DNA of 64,000 nt. Origin: Allohahella sp002354735. Its GTDB lineage: Bacteria > Pseudomonadota > Gammaproteobacteria > Pseudomonadales > Oleiphilaceae. Shown here one piece after another: positions 9,901 to 17,822 of this stretch. The DNA is taken from the NCBI RefSeq assembly GCF_047946665.1, contig NZ_CP172312.1, positions 3,720,001 through 3,784,000 on the forward strand, given 5' to 3'. The first letter of the stretch is position 1. Every line of letters begins with the position of its first letter. The position numbers and the translations under genes were made by a program. The notes below the pieces were generated by a model, which was not told where the DNA came from, did no database searches, and saw only the letters and a list, made by a program, of their open reading frames with translations.

Positions 9901-10131
9901 AAGTTCAGGCCTGCTGGTGAAAAAACCGGCGGTGGAGCGAAGCATTGCGATATAGGTGATGATGCGTTCTTCAACTGCCTGATGAGCAGCACTGGCATAA
10001 CGCTGCAAGCGCTCCTCATCATTTGCGCGTAATGCGTGATTCAGGACTGATGCCACCCCAAGTGAAACAGCCATGCCGAACACGAGGATGAGCGCAGGAA
10101 TAAAACGCTGTCTGCTTAATAATGTAAACAC
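6988..10131 (-). CDS. CHASE-PAS-GAF hybrid sensor histidine kinase with receiver domain
   Basis: A 1047-residue inner-membrane sensor. Order of parts: a first membrane helix (about 9-30); a periplasmic CHASE domain (about 40-290, with GVQGIGYSQRI); a second helix (about 304-327); PAS (about 335-455); GAF (about 475-640, ending TAQTAIGIDNARLYETL); HisKA with the phospho-histidine near 672 in FLANMSHEIRTPV; HATPase with NAIKF, DTGVGI and GTGLGLAI boxes; and a C-terminal receiver with the phospho-aspartate near 972 in LILMDIQMPGMDG and KPYT. No Hpt domain or output regulator is encoded nearby, so the signal must go elsewhere. CHASE domains bind small extracellular molecules; the ligand here is unknown. 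It is the first gene of a two-gene unit with rarA. Confidence 0.93.
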   Translation of the reverse strand: MFTLLSRQRFIPALILVFGMAVSLGVASVLNHALRANDEERLQRYASAAHQAVEERIITYIAMLRSTAGFFTSRPELTHQEFETYVAQLGLHSHYAGVQGIGYSQRIDEQNIEAFEQVQRKGRFEDFSVWPDTPRDEYHSITYLEPLDQRNRTAIGYDMHSEPKRRMAMDQARDTGDVAMTDRLILVQEIHDDVQPGFNIYLPIYSGSNLETVAQRRAALRGFIYSPFRAGDLFENIFTDPLFVDFAVYTSELSEPATLLYATADPATSSSADSGFQRTARLQSGNSNWHITYWPAEQFVYSHTWWIFASVLLLGGLISTGLALLSYKERRARRETELSERHFRNIFETQFQFLTIVSPKGDIVNVNTLLLRLAAADRTSVLGKPIWQAPWWGDDLKDEELWRTRFSEVRTLKRPLNTTDQMCLAGESLRIVESAMTAVADRAGRVEFYLLQAHDITDHHRTERRLKEETQTLEALNRLGRSLSSKLDSNELMGLATKRARALSGASVACFLYRQRSVDDSTDLVTAVSGIPEEIFEAEYRSLGSHLFHLTLKERRTILVRDLFDQEAPVIPLPPMLSPDGDFAFRSLLAVPVISRNDDVIGALVLGNSEPAAFSEREVQIMEGITAQTAIGIDNARLYETLTQSEEKFRQLAEAAEAANQAKSEFLANMSHEIRTPVNVITGLTAVMSEDTTADQRARFLATMQASSRQLLELINDLLDLSKIEAGSLELERQPFMFGELLRDVGLIYGEAARQKGLELERDIADAQVLPALLGDPLRLKQVLINLLDNAIKFTAAGKVAIRIRKQHETAETVQLLITVEDTGVGISPEARPLIFGMFNQADSSITRRFGGTGLGLAITRNLIEQMNGSITVESDEGAGSRFIIDLTLAKIQAQVMVANSAKDAIARLPDVSSTKEEHCQLLVVEDYEPNRLVLDSMLKLLGYKSIHFAETGTEALAMFDETQFDLILMDIQMPGMDGLSVTREMRDREMEAARQAAVIIGVTAHALADDRQRCLDAGMNSYLAKPYTIESLKALLQHYLHGRACL

Positions 10132-10160
10132 ACGAGGTCCGGTCTGTATGATTGAAGGGC

Positions 10161-10191
10161 GTTATACTCCTTCCCTACCTTAGCACGTCAA
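10161..10191 (-). promoter_or_regulatory. Candidate sigma-70 promoter for the kinase-rarA unit
   Basis: On the minus strand TTGACG (10191-10186) and TATAAC (10166-10161) are separated by 19 bases, 30 bases before the kinase start. The spacing is slightly long. A GC-rich palindrome (GCCGCGCGGC) just after the mnmE stop may end upstream transcription. Confidence 0.45.
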
Positions 10192-10222
10192 ATTTAGTTT
10201 AGCCGCGCGGCTGTCGCTATTT

Positions 10223-11641
10223 TCACTTGCCAATGCAAAAGCTTGAGAATATCTCGCCCAGTAGATCATCAGAAGAGAATTCGCCTGTAATTTCCGATAA
10301 AGCCGCTTGAGCGTATCGGAGATCTTCTGCAGCGAGCTCGCCAGCGAGCTGACCAGACTCGAGGGCAAGCATAGCGGCGTCTACATGCTGCTGACAGCGT
10401 TCAAGCGCTTCTAGATGACGCCGCCGCGCCAGTATCAATTGCTCACCAGTATTCTGCAGTCCCGCCACGGCTTTGAGCCTAGACTTGAGCTCTGAGAGGC
10501 CCTCTCCACTGATGGCAGAAACGGCGAGCTGATGATACTGGACACCTTGCCGTGATCGGATTGTCTGCTGCGATACATTGTGGACGGGATGAGCCGAAAG
10601 CAGATCTGACTTGTTCGCCACCATGAACAGCGGTAAATCAGGATGAGAAAGGACATGCTGAAGGAGAAAGGGCGGTAAAAGATCTTCAGGTTGAACATCA
10701 GTAGCCGGAGACTCGACGGCATCATAGATCCATAACAGGGCATCTGCCTTGACACTCGCGGCTTGTGCGCGTTCGACGCCGATCCTCTCTACGATATCTT
10801 CTGTTTCACGAATCCCAGCTGTATCGAGCAGGTGCAGCGGCAGGCCGTCAATAACGACATGCTCACGAACGATATCTCGGGTTGTTCCCGCGACGTGGGT
10901 GACGATCGCGCGTTCTTCGCCAGCCAGTGCGTTGAGCAGACTCGATTTACCGGCGTTGGGTTTGCCTGCGAGTACAACAGAAATACCATCGCGCAAGACC
11001 CGCCCCTGTGTGGCGCGTTTTCGGACATCCATCAGGGATGTTCTCAAGGCGCTCAACTCGTTGACGACTTCGCTTTCGGCAAGAAAGTCGACGTCCTCCT
11101 CCGGAAAATCGATAGCCGCTTCGATATACACTCGAAGTCTGGTCAATTCCGTCAGGAACATGTTGATGGTTGCAGAGAACTCACCGCTGAGGGATGCCAG
11201 CGCGCTCCTTGCGGCCTGTTCCGACGAGGCACTGATGAGATCAGCAATGGCCTCAGCCTGCACCAGGTCCAGTTTATCGTTGAGGTAGGCGCGTTCACTG
11301 AATTCGCCTGGTCTGGCAATTCGAGCGCCCAGTTGGCAGACGGCAGCCAGCAAGAGATCCAACACCACCGGCCCGCCATGGCCCTGTAGTTCGAATACAT
11401 CTTCACCAGTAAAGCTATTTGGCTGAGGAAAATATAGCGCAATGCCGTGATCGAGCTGGCGCTTACTTGCGTCGAAGAATGGAGACAGCGTAGCCACGCG
11501 CGCGTCCAGCGAGCGCCCGACCATCTGTTCGCCTATCTTTCTGGCGGACGGCCCCGAGAGACGAATGATACCGATACCGCCCTGACCGGGCGGCGTCGCT
11601 ACCGCAGCAATCGTATCCAACGCTTCGTCCGCTTTCTGCAT
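10223..11641 (-). CDS. mnmE: tRNA modification GTPase MnmE (TrmE)
   Basis: A 472-residue GTPase that works with MnmG on wobble uridine 34. The N-terminal tetrahydrofolate-binding domain carries TIAAVATPPGQGGIGIIRLSG, and the central G domain has GKPNAGKSSLLNAL (G1), DTAGIRET (G3) and NKSD (G4). The last residues are FCIGK, with the catalytic cysteine of the C-(I/L/V)-G-K signature. Length is normal. It follows yidC on the same strand after a 14-base gap. In most relatives mnmG comes directly next; here the kinase-rarA unit and an AT-rich region intervene. Confidence 0.98.
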   Translation of the reverse strand: MQKADEALDTIAAVATPPGQGGIGIIRLSGPSARKIGEQMVGRSLDARVATLSPFFDASKRQLDHGIALYFPQPNSFTGEDVFELQGHGGPVVLDLLLAAVCQLGARIARPGEFSERAYLNDKLDLVQAEAIADLISASSEQAARSALASLSGEFSATINMFLTELTRLRVYIEAAIDFPEEDVDFLAESEVVNELSALRTSLMDVRKRATQGRVLRDGISVVLAGKPNAGKSSLLNALAGEERAIVTHVAGTTRDIVREHVVIDGLPLHLLDTAGIRETEDIVERIGVERAQAASVKADALLWIYDAVESPATDVQPEDLLPPFLLQHVLSHPDLPLFMVANKSDLLSAHPVHNVSQQTIRSRQGVQYHQLAVSAISGEGLSELKSRLKAVAGLQNTGEQLILARRRHLEALERCQQHVDAAMLALESGQLAGELAAEDLRYAQAALSEITGEFSSDDLLGEIFSSFCIGK

Positions 11642-11655
11642 GAACCTCGACCTAA

Positions 11656-13374
11656 TCAGCTCTTTGCAGGACTCGCCGAGGATTTCTCAATGCTACGGGT
11701 AATAATCCACTGCTGCGTGATCGACAACAGGTTGTTGACGAACCAGTACAGCACAAGACCGGCCGGGAACCACAGGAAGAACACTGTGAAAATGATCGGC
11801 ATCAGCTGCATGACCTTAGCCTGCATTGGATCTGGCGGTGTTGGATTCAGCTTGGTCTGCAGGAACATGGTAGCGCCCATCAGCAGCGGCAGAATGAAGT
11901 ACGGATCTTTCAGCGAAAGATCCTGAATCCATCCAAAAAACGGTGCTTGACGAAGTTCGACACTCTCGAGCAATACCCAATACAGCGAGATGAACACTGG
12001 CATCTGGACCAGTATAGGTAGGCAACCGCCGAGCGGATTGATTTTCTCGCGCTTGTACAGATCCATCATGGCCTGTGACATGCGCTGCCGATCATCACCA
12101 TGTTGTTCCCGCAAGCGCTGAAGTTCCGGTGTCACTCGCCGCATATTAGCCATGGAGCGATAGCTCGTGGCCGATAACTTGAAGAACAGGGCCTTGATAC
12201 CAATGGTGAGCAGGATGATGGCCACACCCCAGTTTGCAAAAATATAGTCGTGGAGGAACTTGAGAACGACAAACAAGGGTTTAGCAATCAACCATAACCA
12301 TCCGAAGTCTACAGTCAGCTCCAGATTGGGGGCCACCTGCTCGAGGCGGTCGAGTACTTTCGGACCGACATAGATCTTACCGGACTTGACCTCGGTCGCT
12401 CCAGGTTGAACGGTAAATGCAGGATCGACATAACCATACATGTATAAGCCGTTGCGCTTCCGGGCTTGAAAAACGCTGGCCTGCTCACTCTGTGGTATGA
12501 GCGCGGTGACAAAATAATGTTGAAGAATGGCTATCCAGCCGTTATCAGATGTCAGGCTCTCTACGCCGTCGTCGACATCGTCAAAGTCGAGCTTTTCATA
12601 GGGCAGATCCTGCTCAGGGGCAGAAACAACGCCGCCCAGATAGGAAACTGCACCGAAACCACCACTGGAAGTCGGATCGGCAGACCGGTCTCGCAGAAGT
12701 TTCGCGAAATAGTTGGCCGTGAAGGGCTCTGAGCTCTGGTTTTCGATAACGAAACTGACGTTGATTTCATAGCTATCGCGCTCGAACTCATAGCGCTTGA
12801 TGACATTGATACCGTTGCGTTCGGTTTTCAGATCGACCGTGAGCCTGTCTTCACCGGGCTTGAGTTCGTAGCTGTTCCGGGCCGTGGCATAATTCGGTTT
12901 CCCACCATTTTTGGCGGTATCTAAGCCGTCTTCTCCAATCAGTCCGCTTTCAGCCAGGAAAGTTACGCCGTCGCCATGCTGTAGAAGCTTGAGAGGGGTT
13001 TCGTTATGAACAGAAATCGGGTACTCGAGCAGTGCAGCCTTGACGATGCGGCCACCGACGGGGTCGATCTGAAGATCGAGGACATCCGTGCGCACTGAAA
13101 TGAGCTTGCCGCCGCCTGCGACTGGTGTGCTCGTAGCAGACTCGGCTGCACCTGGAACGACCAGGTCATTCTCTCCCTGCTCAGGCACAATCAGATCGCC
13201 GTCGTCACCGGTATCGGTTGATTCGAGGGCTGTGTCGCTCCCAGCTACGGTCTGTTGACTCGGCGTAGTGGCTGCGCGTTGGCTAGCGTCAGGATAATCC
13301 TCATTCCATTGCAGAATAATGAGATAGCTGACCGCGAGGAGAGCGATAATGATAGCAGTACGAATTGAATCCAT
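11656..13374 (-). CDS. yidC: Membrane protein insertase YidC (Oxa1 family)
   Basis: A 572-residue inner-membrane insertase that folds and inserts membrane proteins alone or with SecYEG. It has an N-terminal signal-anchor helix (IRTAIIIALLAVSYLIILQW), then a large periplasmic beta-domain, here preceded by an acidic Thr/Ser/Gly-rich linker (about 30-95). The C-terminal five-helix core has LKFLHDYIFANWGVAIILL, the cytoplasmic loop with MANMRRVTPELQRLREQHGDDR, and PLGGCLPILVQMPVFISLYW. This is the 1D gammaproteobacterial type. It lies between yidD and mnmE in the conserved rpmH-rnpA-yidD-yidC-mnmE run. Confidence 0.98.
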   Translation of the reverse strand: MDSIRTAIIIALLAVSYLIILQWNEDYPDASQRAATTPSQQTVAGSDTALESTDTGDDGDLIVPEQGENDLVVPGAAESATSTPVAGGGKLISVRTDVLDLQIDPVGGRIVKAALLEYPISVHNETPLKLLQHGDGVTFLAESGLIGEDGLDTAKNGGKPNYATARNSYELKPGEDRLTVDLKTERNGINVIKRYEFERDSYEINVSFVIENQSSEPFTANYFAKLLRDRSADPTSSGGFGAVSYLGGVVSAPEQDLPYEKLDFDDVDDGVESLTSDNGWIAILQHYFVTALIPQSEQASVFQARKRNGLYMYGYVDPAFTVQPGATEVKSGKIYVGPKVLDRLEQVAPNLELTVDFGWLWLIAKPLFVVLKFLHDYIFANWGVAIILLTIGIKALFFKLSATSYRSMANMRRVTPELQRLREQHGDDRQRMSQAMMDLYKREKINPLGGCLPILVQMPVFISLYWVLLESVELRQAPFFGWIQDLSLKDPYFILPLLMGATMFLQTKLNPTPPDPMQAKVMQLMPIIFTVFFLWFPAGLVLYWFVNNLLSITQQWIITRSIEKSSASPAKS

Positions 13375-13386
13375 AATCTCTAGTCT

Positions 13387-13695
13387 TCAGGAAAGTCTCT
13401 GAGAGGAAGCGTGTTTATCGCATGGGGCTGGGACGGGATCGTAGCCACCGTGACACCAGGGGTGGCATCTTAGCAGACGGCGAACGCCAAAATAAGCACC
13501 TTTGCGCAAACCATGAACTTTGATGGCTTCCGAGGTGTATGTGGAGCAGGACGGCGTATATCGGCAGTGCTGTCCAATGAACGGGCTGAGCGTGAGTTTG
13601 TAGAGTCGGATTAAACCGAGCACAAGGCGGGTAGGCCACTGACGAAGCTGGCTAGCAAGCGATCCGGCGCCTTCACGACGAGGGCGCGTTTTCAC
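13387..13695 (-). CDS. yidD: Membrane protein insertion efficiency factor YidD
   Basis: A small amphipathic protein of 102 residues that assists YidC-dependent insertion. The family signature is visible as LIRLYKLTLSPFIGQHCRYTPSCSTYTSEAI, followed by GAYFGVRRLLRCHPWCHGGYDPVP with its conserved cysteines. The start is the GTG at 13695-13693, overlapping the rnpA stop as GTGA, so coupling is likely. The N-terminus carries about 18 extra basic residues before the conserved core, which is common in this family. Confidence 0.95.
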   Translation of the reverse strand: MKTRPRREGAGSLASQLRQWPTRLVLGLIRLYKLTLSPFIGQHCRYTPSCSTYTSEAIKVHGLRKGAYFGVRRLLRCHPWCHGGYDPVPAPCDKHASSQRLS

Positions 13696-14090
13696 TGACT
13701 TTCCAGACTTGCTTGCACATCCTGGTATTTTCGCTGCAAACCCAGCAGATGTTTCCGGAGAATTTCGGAAAGCTCTGCATTAGAGCAAAATTGTGCCGGG
13801 TGTCGGAAGAGCATCACGATGTCTGCGGTCGGTAGTTCGCTACGCAGAACACGAAACTGCTCTCTAGCTAGACGTTTCAGTCTATTTCGTTCATGCGCCC
13901 GCTTGACCTGTTTCTTGGCAACGATCACCCCCAGACGGCTGCCGGATGCTTGATCCGGATCAGCTGGCCTGTGGCACAACATAAGTACCTGAGGTGCGTT
14001 GCGCTTGAAGTGATTGTCTTCGAACACGGTACTGAAATCACGTTTCGCTAACAGGCGGGCCACTCGAGGAAAAGACTCGTTCATTCCCAT
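13692..14090 (-). CDS. rnpA: Ribonuclease P protein component
   Basis: The basic protein subunit of RNase P, which helps the RNA subunit trim the 5' ends of pre-tRNAs. The product is 132 residues, or 130 from the second ATG (14084), which has the better ribosome-binding site (AAGGA five bases upstream). Family features are FPRVARLLAKRDFSTVFED near the start, LGVIVAKKQVKRAHERNRLKRLARE with the RNR box in the middle, and DIVMLFRHPAQF. It lies between rpmH and yidD, as is standard. Confidence 0.96.
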   Translation of the reverse strand: MGMNESFPRVARLLAKRDFSTVFEDNHFKRNAPQVLMLCHRPADPDQASGSRLGVIVAKKQVKRAHERNRLKRLAREQFRVLRSELPTADIVMLFRHPAQFCSNAELSEILRKHLLGLQRKYQDVQASLESQ

Positions 14091-14163
14091 CCTTTGGATA
14101 CATCGGCGCCAGATTGTGCCGATGTGAGCATGATTTCAGACAGACCCTTGCGAGTCAGGCAGA

Positions 14164-14298
14164 TCAGGCGGAAAGAACTTTCCGACCTTTGGCACGACGC
14201 GCATTGATGACAGCACGTCCACCCTTGGTGGCCATGCGTGCCCGAAAGCCGTGCGAGCGCTTACGCTTGAGATTGCTTGGCTGAAAGGTACGTTTCAT
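14164..14298 (-). CDS. rpmH: 50S ribosomal protein L34
   Basis: A 44-residue ribosomal protein read directly from the minus strand, starting MKRTFQPSNLKRKRSHGF and ending KGRKVLSA. The sequence is nearly invariant across bacteria, so the call is certain. It is the promoter-proximal gene of the rpmH-rnpA-yidD-yidC-mnmE run and borders the main oriC candidate region. Confidence 0.98.
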   Translation of the reverse strand: MKRTFQPSNLKRKRSHGFRARMATKGGRAVINARRAKGRKVLSA

Positions 14299-14558
14299 GG
14301 TTGGTACTCATAGCTGGTTCATATTCAGGGTCGCGGATTATATTCAATTCATTCCGCTTATACAAGCTACCTGTTCTGGTCCGCTTTACGAGTCCAGCTT
14401 AATCAATACAGGTTTTCATGTATAAAACTTTGTGATTGTAGTGATTAGCTAGCCGTGTTTAAGCGAACAACTCAGATTATTCTTTATAAAACAGTGATCT
14501 GTGGAATTTTCAAGCCATTTTAAGCTGAGTGTAGTTTCTGTATGTCGTGTGTGCATCC

Positions 14559-14567
14559 TGTGGGTAA
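14559..14567 (-). promoter_or_regulatory. DnaA box (one mismatch) in oriC
   Basis: TGTGGGTAA on the plus strand, that is TTACCCACA on the minus strand, one mismatch from TTATCCACA. It faces the box at 14577. Confidence 0.6.
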
Positions 14568-14576
14568 ATGACCTGT

Positions 14577-14585
14577 TTATCCACA
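14577..14585 (+). promoter_or_regulatory. DnaA box (perfect) in oriC
   Basis: Exact TTATCCACA in the rpmH-dnaA gap, the strongest box of this cluster. Confidence 0.8.
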
Positions 14586-14603
14586 GGCCATCCTGCCGAA
14601 AAG

Positions 14604-14612
14604 CTATGCACA
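14604..14612 (+). promoter_or_regulatory. DnaA box variant in oriC
   Basis: CTATGCACA, one mismatch from the accepted TTATNCACA form, 27 bases from the perfect box in the same orientation. Confidence 0.5.
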
Positions 14613-15056
14613 GCTTGTTACCCCCTTCACGCACAGGGCAGTCAACAACTTGTTCAGATCGTTTTCTCGATCCCAGGTTGCCACTGTTTATACGGGTAAT
14701 ACGAACAAGCCCTGAAAGTTGTTCTTATCTCTGTGAGTAAGTCAATAAGATATTGATAGAAAACAAAAAAGATATGCACATGCTTTGAATAACTCTGTCT
14801 GCCACTGGCAAGACAGCCGGCTGAAAGGTAGTATTCTCCTACTTGAACGGATGAATCAGTAGCGCATACCGACGACGCAGACGGAGCTGTGTCGTGCGCA
14901 AGTGCAAGAATCGGTGAAAACAGCAGAGCTCGGCGCAAAGCCAGCGCGGAAAATCCTGCATTTGCAGTAGATTGCAGCTCTATAGCCTCGGCAATCTGCT
15001 GATCGCTACCGACGTCGAGCCACATAATTCACTACTTTGATAGAAGATGATGGTCA

Positions 15057-16574
15057 ATGCCTAATGTGATGTGGCGACAGTGCCTGAACGCCCTTCAGAC
15101 AGATTTACCTCCGGACCAATTCAATACCTGGGTACGACCGTTACAGGCGCATTTTGAAAACGGACAGTTGCATCTTTACGCCCCTAACCGGTTCGTCATG
15201 AATTGGGTTAAAGACAAATATTTGCCAAAAATCGACGATCTACTCTGCGCCTACGCTACGAGCGAGACAGCAGCTGGATCGGATAAAGCCAGCGGTGGAA
15301 TCCAGGTTTGCCTCCAGATTGGTTCAGCGCCCAGAGCAGACGCAGCTGCCATGCAGGCGACGGCGCCAGCGGCTGCTGATAGCTCGGCTAAGCAGGAGCA
15401 GACTTCGCAGAACGAAATACGCGGGCATCAGACTGGTGTTGTTCCGGAAAACGACTCGCGAGGCGCGTCACCCCGACGACGTGTTCGCGCCCCTGCACCG
15501 GAAACCTGGTCGACGGTGAATAACGCACAGGAGCCTTCGCCTCTGGTCAAGCATGAGAGTGCGCTTAACCGTGACTTTACTTTCCCATCATTCGTGGAGG
15601 GAAAATCCAACCAGTTGGCGAGAGCTGCGGCAATCCAGGTGGCCGATAATCCGGGAAAGGCGTTCAACCCGCTTTTTCTCTACGGGGGCGTCGGTCTGGG
15701 GAAGACTCACCTGATGCATGCGGTGGGTCACGAAATAGTCGCCCGAAAGCCTAATGCGCGAGTGGTATATCTGCATTCAGAGCGCTTTGTCCAGGACATG
15801 GTCAAAGCCCTGCGTATGAACGCGATTAATGAATTCAAGAAATACTACCGCAGTGTTGACGCGCTGCTGATAGACGACATCCAGTTCTTTGCGAAGAAAG
15901 AACGTTCGCAGGAAGAGTTTTTCCATACCTTCAATGCTTTACTTGAAGGTGGACAGCAGATGATCCTGACTTCGGATCGCTATCCCAAGGAAATCGAGAA
16001 CATGGAGGAGCGTCTCAAGTCGCGCTTTGGCTGGGGGCTGACGGTCATGGTTGAGCCGCCTGAGCTGGAAACACGGGTGGCGATCCTTATGAAGAAGGCC
16101 GAGCAGTCTGGCGTCGAACTTAACAGCGAATGTGCATTCTTCATCGCGCAGAAGATTCGTTCCAACGTTCGAGAACTGGAAGGCGCATTGAGACTGGTGA
16201 TTGCTAACGCCCATTTTACCGGCAATCCGATTACTCCAGAGTTCATTCGTGAGTGTCTGAAGGATTTGCTGGCGCTGCACGAGAAGCAGGTAAGCATAGA
16301 TAATATCCAGCGCACGGTTGCAGAATATTACAAGATCAGGGTATCTGACTTGCTTTCGAAGCGGCGAACGAGATCTATTACCCGGCCTCGGCAGTTAGCA
16401 ATGTGTCTGGCAAAAGAGCTGACCCAGCATAGCCTCCCGGAGATCGGCGATGCCTTCGGTGGGCGAGATCATACGACTGTCTTACATGCTTGCAAGGTCA
16501 TGAAGGCCCTTCAACAGACCGACGTCACGACACGAGAGGACTACCAGTATTTCATGCGCTCCCTCACCGGCTGA
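15057..16574 (+). CDS. dnaA: Chromosomal replication initiator DnaA
   Basis: The AAA+ initiator that binds DnaA boxes and opens oriC, 505 residues long. Domain I is at 1-85 (WRQCLNALQTDLPPDQFNTWV). A variable linker of about 80 residues follows, rich in Ala, Gln and Arg. The AAA+ core has Walker A GGVGLGKTH near 210-218 and Walker B LLIDDIQFF. Domain IV carries the DnaA-box-binding signature GGRDHTTVLHACK near the end. The start ATG at 15057 gives the expected N-terminus. It is the first gene of dnaA-dnaN and lies next to the rpmH-side origin. Confidence 0.99.
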   Translation: MPNVMWRQCLNALQTDLPPDQFNTWVRPLQAHFENGQLHLYAPNRFVMNWVKDKYLPKIDDLLCAYATSETAAGSDKASGGIQVCLQIGSAPRADAAAMQATAPAAADSSAKQEQTSQNEIRGHQTGVVPENDSRGASPRRRVRAPAPETWSTVNNAQEPSPLVKHESALNRDFTFPSFVEGKSNQLARAAAIQVADNPGKAFNPLFLYGGVGLGKTHLMHAVGHEIVARKPNARVVYLHSERFVQDMVKALRMNAINEFKKYYRSVDALLIDDIQFFAKKERSQEEFFHTFNALLEGGQQMILTSDRYPKEIENMEERLKSRFGWGLTVMVEPPELETRVAILMKKAEQSGVELNSECAFFIAQKIRSNVRELEGALRLVIANAHFTGNPITPEFIRECLKDLLALHEKQVSIDNIQRTVAEYYKIRVSDLLSKRRTRSITRPRQLAMCLAKELTQHSLPEIGDAFGGRDHTTVLHACKVMKALQQTDVTTREDYQYFMRSLTG

Positions 16575-16658
16575 CAAACCGTGGTGGGCCCATTGTGGCT
16601 GGTAAGCACTGCTTAGGCTGAACTACAATCAAAACTTCCTGAAAACAGAGTTGTTTCT

Positions 16659-17786
16659 ATGAAATTTACATGTCAGAGAGAACGCTTCCTGACACCGTTG
16701 CTTATGGTGGGCGGTGTAGTCGAAAAAAGACACACTATGCCTGTTCTGGCGAACGTGCTTATTCAGGCGTCGCCGGAAGATGGTGTAAGCATTACCGCGA
16801 CCAATAACGAGGTCGAGCTGGTTGCCTATATTCGCGAGATTCAGGTACACCAGGCCGGAGCTATCACCGTGCCCGCGCGCAAGCTGAGTGATATCTGCCG
16901 TAGCCTTCCAGAAGGCCAGATGTTGACGCTCGAGTATGCCAGTTCAAAACTGGATCTGAGATGTGCCACAAGCCACTTCTCGTTGGCGACACTGCCGGCA
17001 GACCATTTCCCCAAGGTTGAGAATGAGAGCAGCGATATCTCATTGCGTCTGCAGCAGGCCAAGCTCAAACGGATCATTGATGCGACTGCCTTCGCAATGG
17101 CTCAGCAGGATGTCCGGTATTACCTCAATGGTCTTCTTCTGGAACTGAATAGTTCAGGCTTACGCGCGGTAGCGACGGATGGTCATCGACTCGCTATGGC
17201 TGGCTTCGAACATAAGCACGACCTTTTTGACGATAGCGCCGAAGATACTACGGTTCAGAAAATTATTCCGCGCAAGGGTGTACTGGAGCTTGCAAAGTTA
17301 TTGGCCGACGATGAGGAAGCCATTTGCGAAGTACTCATAGGTCACAATCATATCCGTGTACTCATGAAAGACTATGCGTTCAGCTCGAAGTTGATTGAAG
17401 GCAAGTTCCCCGATTACCAACGGGTTATCCCGCGTAACAGCGACAAGAAGATGTTGGGCGACCGACTTCTCCTCAAGAGCATGCTGAGCCGAGCGGCCAT
17501 TCTCAGTCACGAAAGTTATAGAGGCGTTCGGCTTCAGTTTAGCGAGAACACTGTTGAAGTGTTTGCTAACAATCCTGAGCAGGAGGAAGCTGAAGACAGG
17601 CTTGAAGTAGATTATGCGTATGAGGATCTGCAGATGGGCTTTAACGTTGCCTACCTGCTTGACGTATTGAATGTCATCAAGGATGAGCGGGTAGAGGTTG
17701 CACTTTCGAATCCTGCCAGTAGTGCACTCGTTGAAGGTGTGGATACAAAGGATGCCCTTTATGTCGTTATGCCAATGAGACTCTAG
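16659..17786 (+). CDS. dnaN: DNA polymerase III sliding clamp, beta subunit
   Basis: The ring-shaped processivity clamp of 375 residues that tethers DNA polymerase III and many repair proteins to DNA. Visible family blocks are the N-terminal FLTPLLMVGGVVEKRHTMPVLANVLIQ, the middle ATDGHRLAMAGFEH, the FPDYQRVIP segment of the second/third repeat, and the C-terminal ALYVVMPMRL, where the hydrophobic binding pocket ends. It starts 84 bases after dnaA and is probably co-transcribed. The gene that follows is a UbiB-type kinase rather than recF. Confidence 0.99.
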   Translation: MKFTCQRERFLTPLLMVGGVVEKRHTMPVLANVLIQASPEDGVSITATNNEVELVAYIREIQVHQAGAITVPARKLSDICRSLPEGQMLTLEYASSKLDLRCATSHFSLATLPADHFPKVENESSDISLRLQQAKLKRIIDATAFAMAQQDVRYYLNGLLLELNSSGLRAVATDGHRLAMAGFEHKHDLFDDSAEDTTVQKIIPRKGVLELAKLLADDEEAICEVLIGHNHIRVLMKDYAFSSKLIEGKFPDYQRVIPRNSDKKMLGDRLLLKSMLSRAAILSHESYRGVRLQFSENTVEVFANNPEQEEAEDRLEVDYAYEDLQMGFNVAYLLDVLNVIKDERVEVALSNPASSALVEGVDTKDALYVVMPMRL

Positions 17787-17822
17787 GGTTACACGAAAAT
17801 CGTTCCGTTGAAGGGATAGCTT

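Larger units (their letters stand above)
14299..15056. other. oriC: Candidate chromosomal origin oriC (rpmH-dnaA intergenic region)
   Basis: A 758-base gap between the divergent rpmH and dnaA genes, the known place of oriC in Pseudomonas. It holds a perfect DnaA box (14577-14585), a one-mismatch box in opposite orientation (14559-14567) and a TTATNCACA-type box with one mismatch (14604-14612), plus weaker matches at 14500-14508 and 14732-14740. AT-rich stretches flank the cluster (14340-14500 and 14715-14775). GATC words at 14657 and 14669 border TTTTCTC, a weak 13-mer-like pattern. Promoters for rpmH and dnaA must also lie here. The long minus-strand reading frame at 14654-15025 is not convincing as a gene. 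Confidence 0.85.

Noticed and set aside
14654..15025. A 123-codon minus-strand open frame in the rpmH-dnaA gap
   Set aside because: It overlaps the origin and dnaA promoter, has no recognisable domain and no clear ribosome-binding site; the composition looks like chance.
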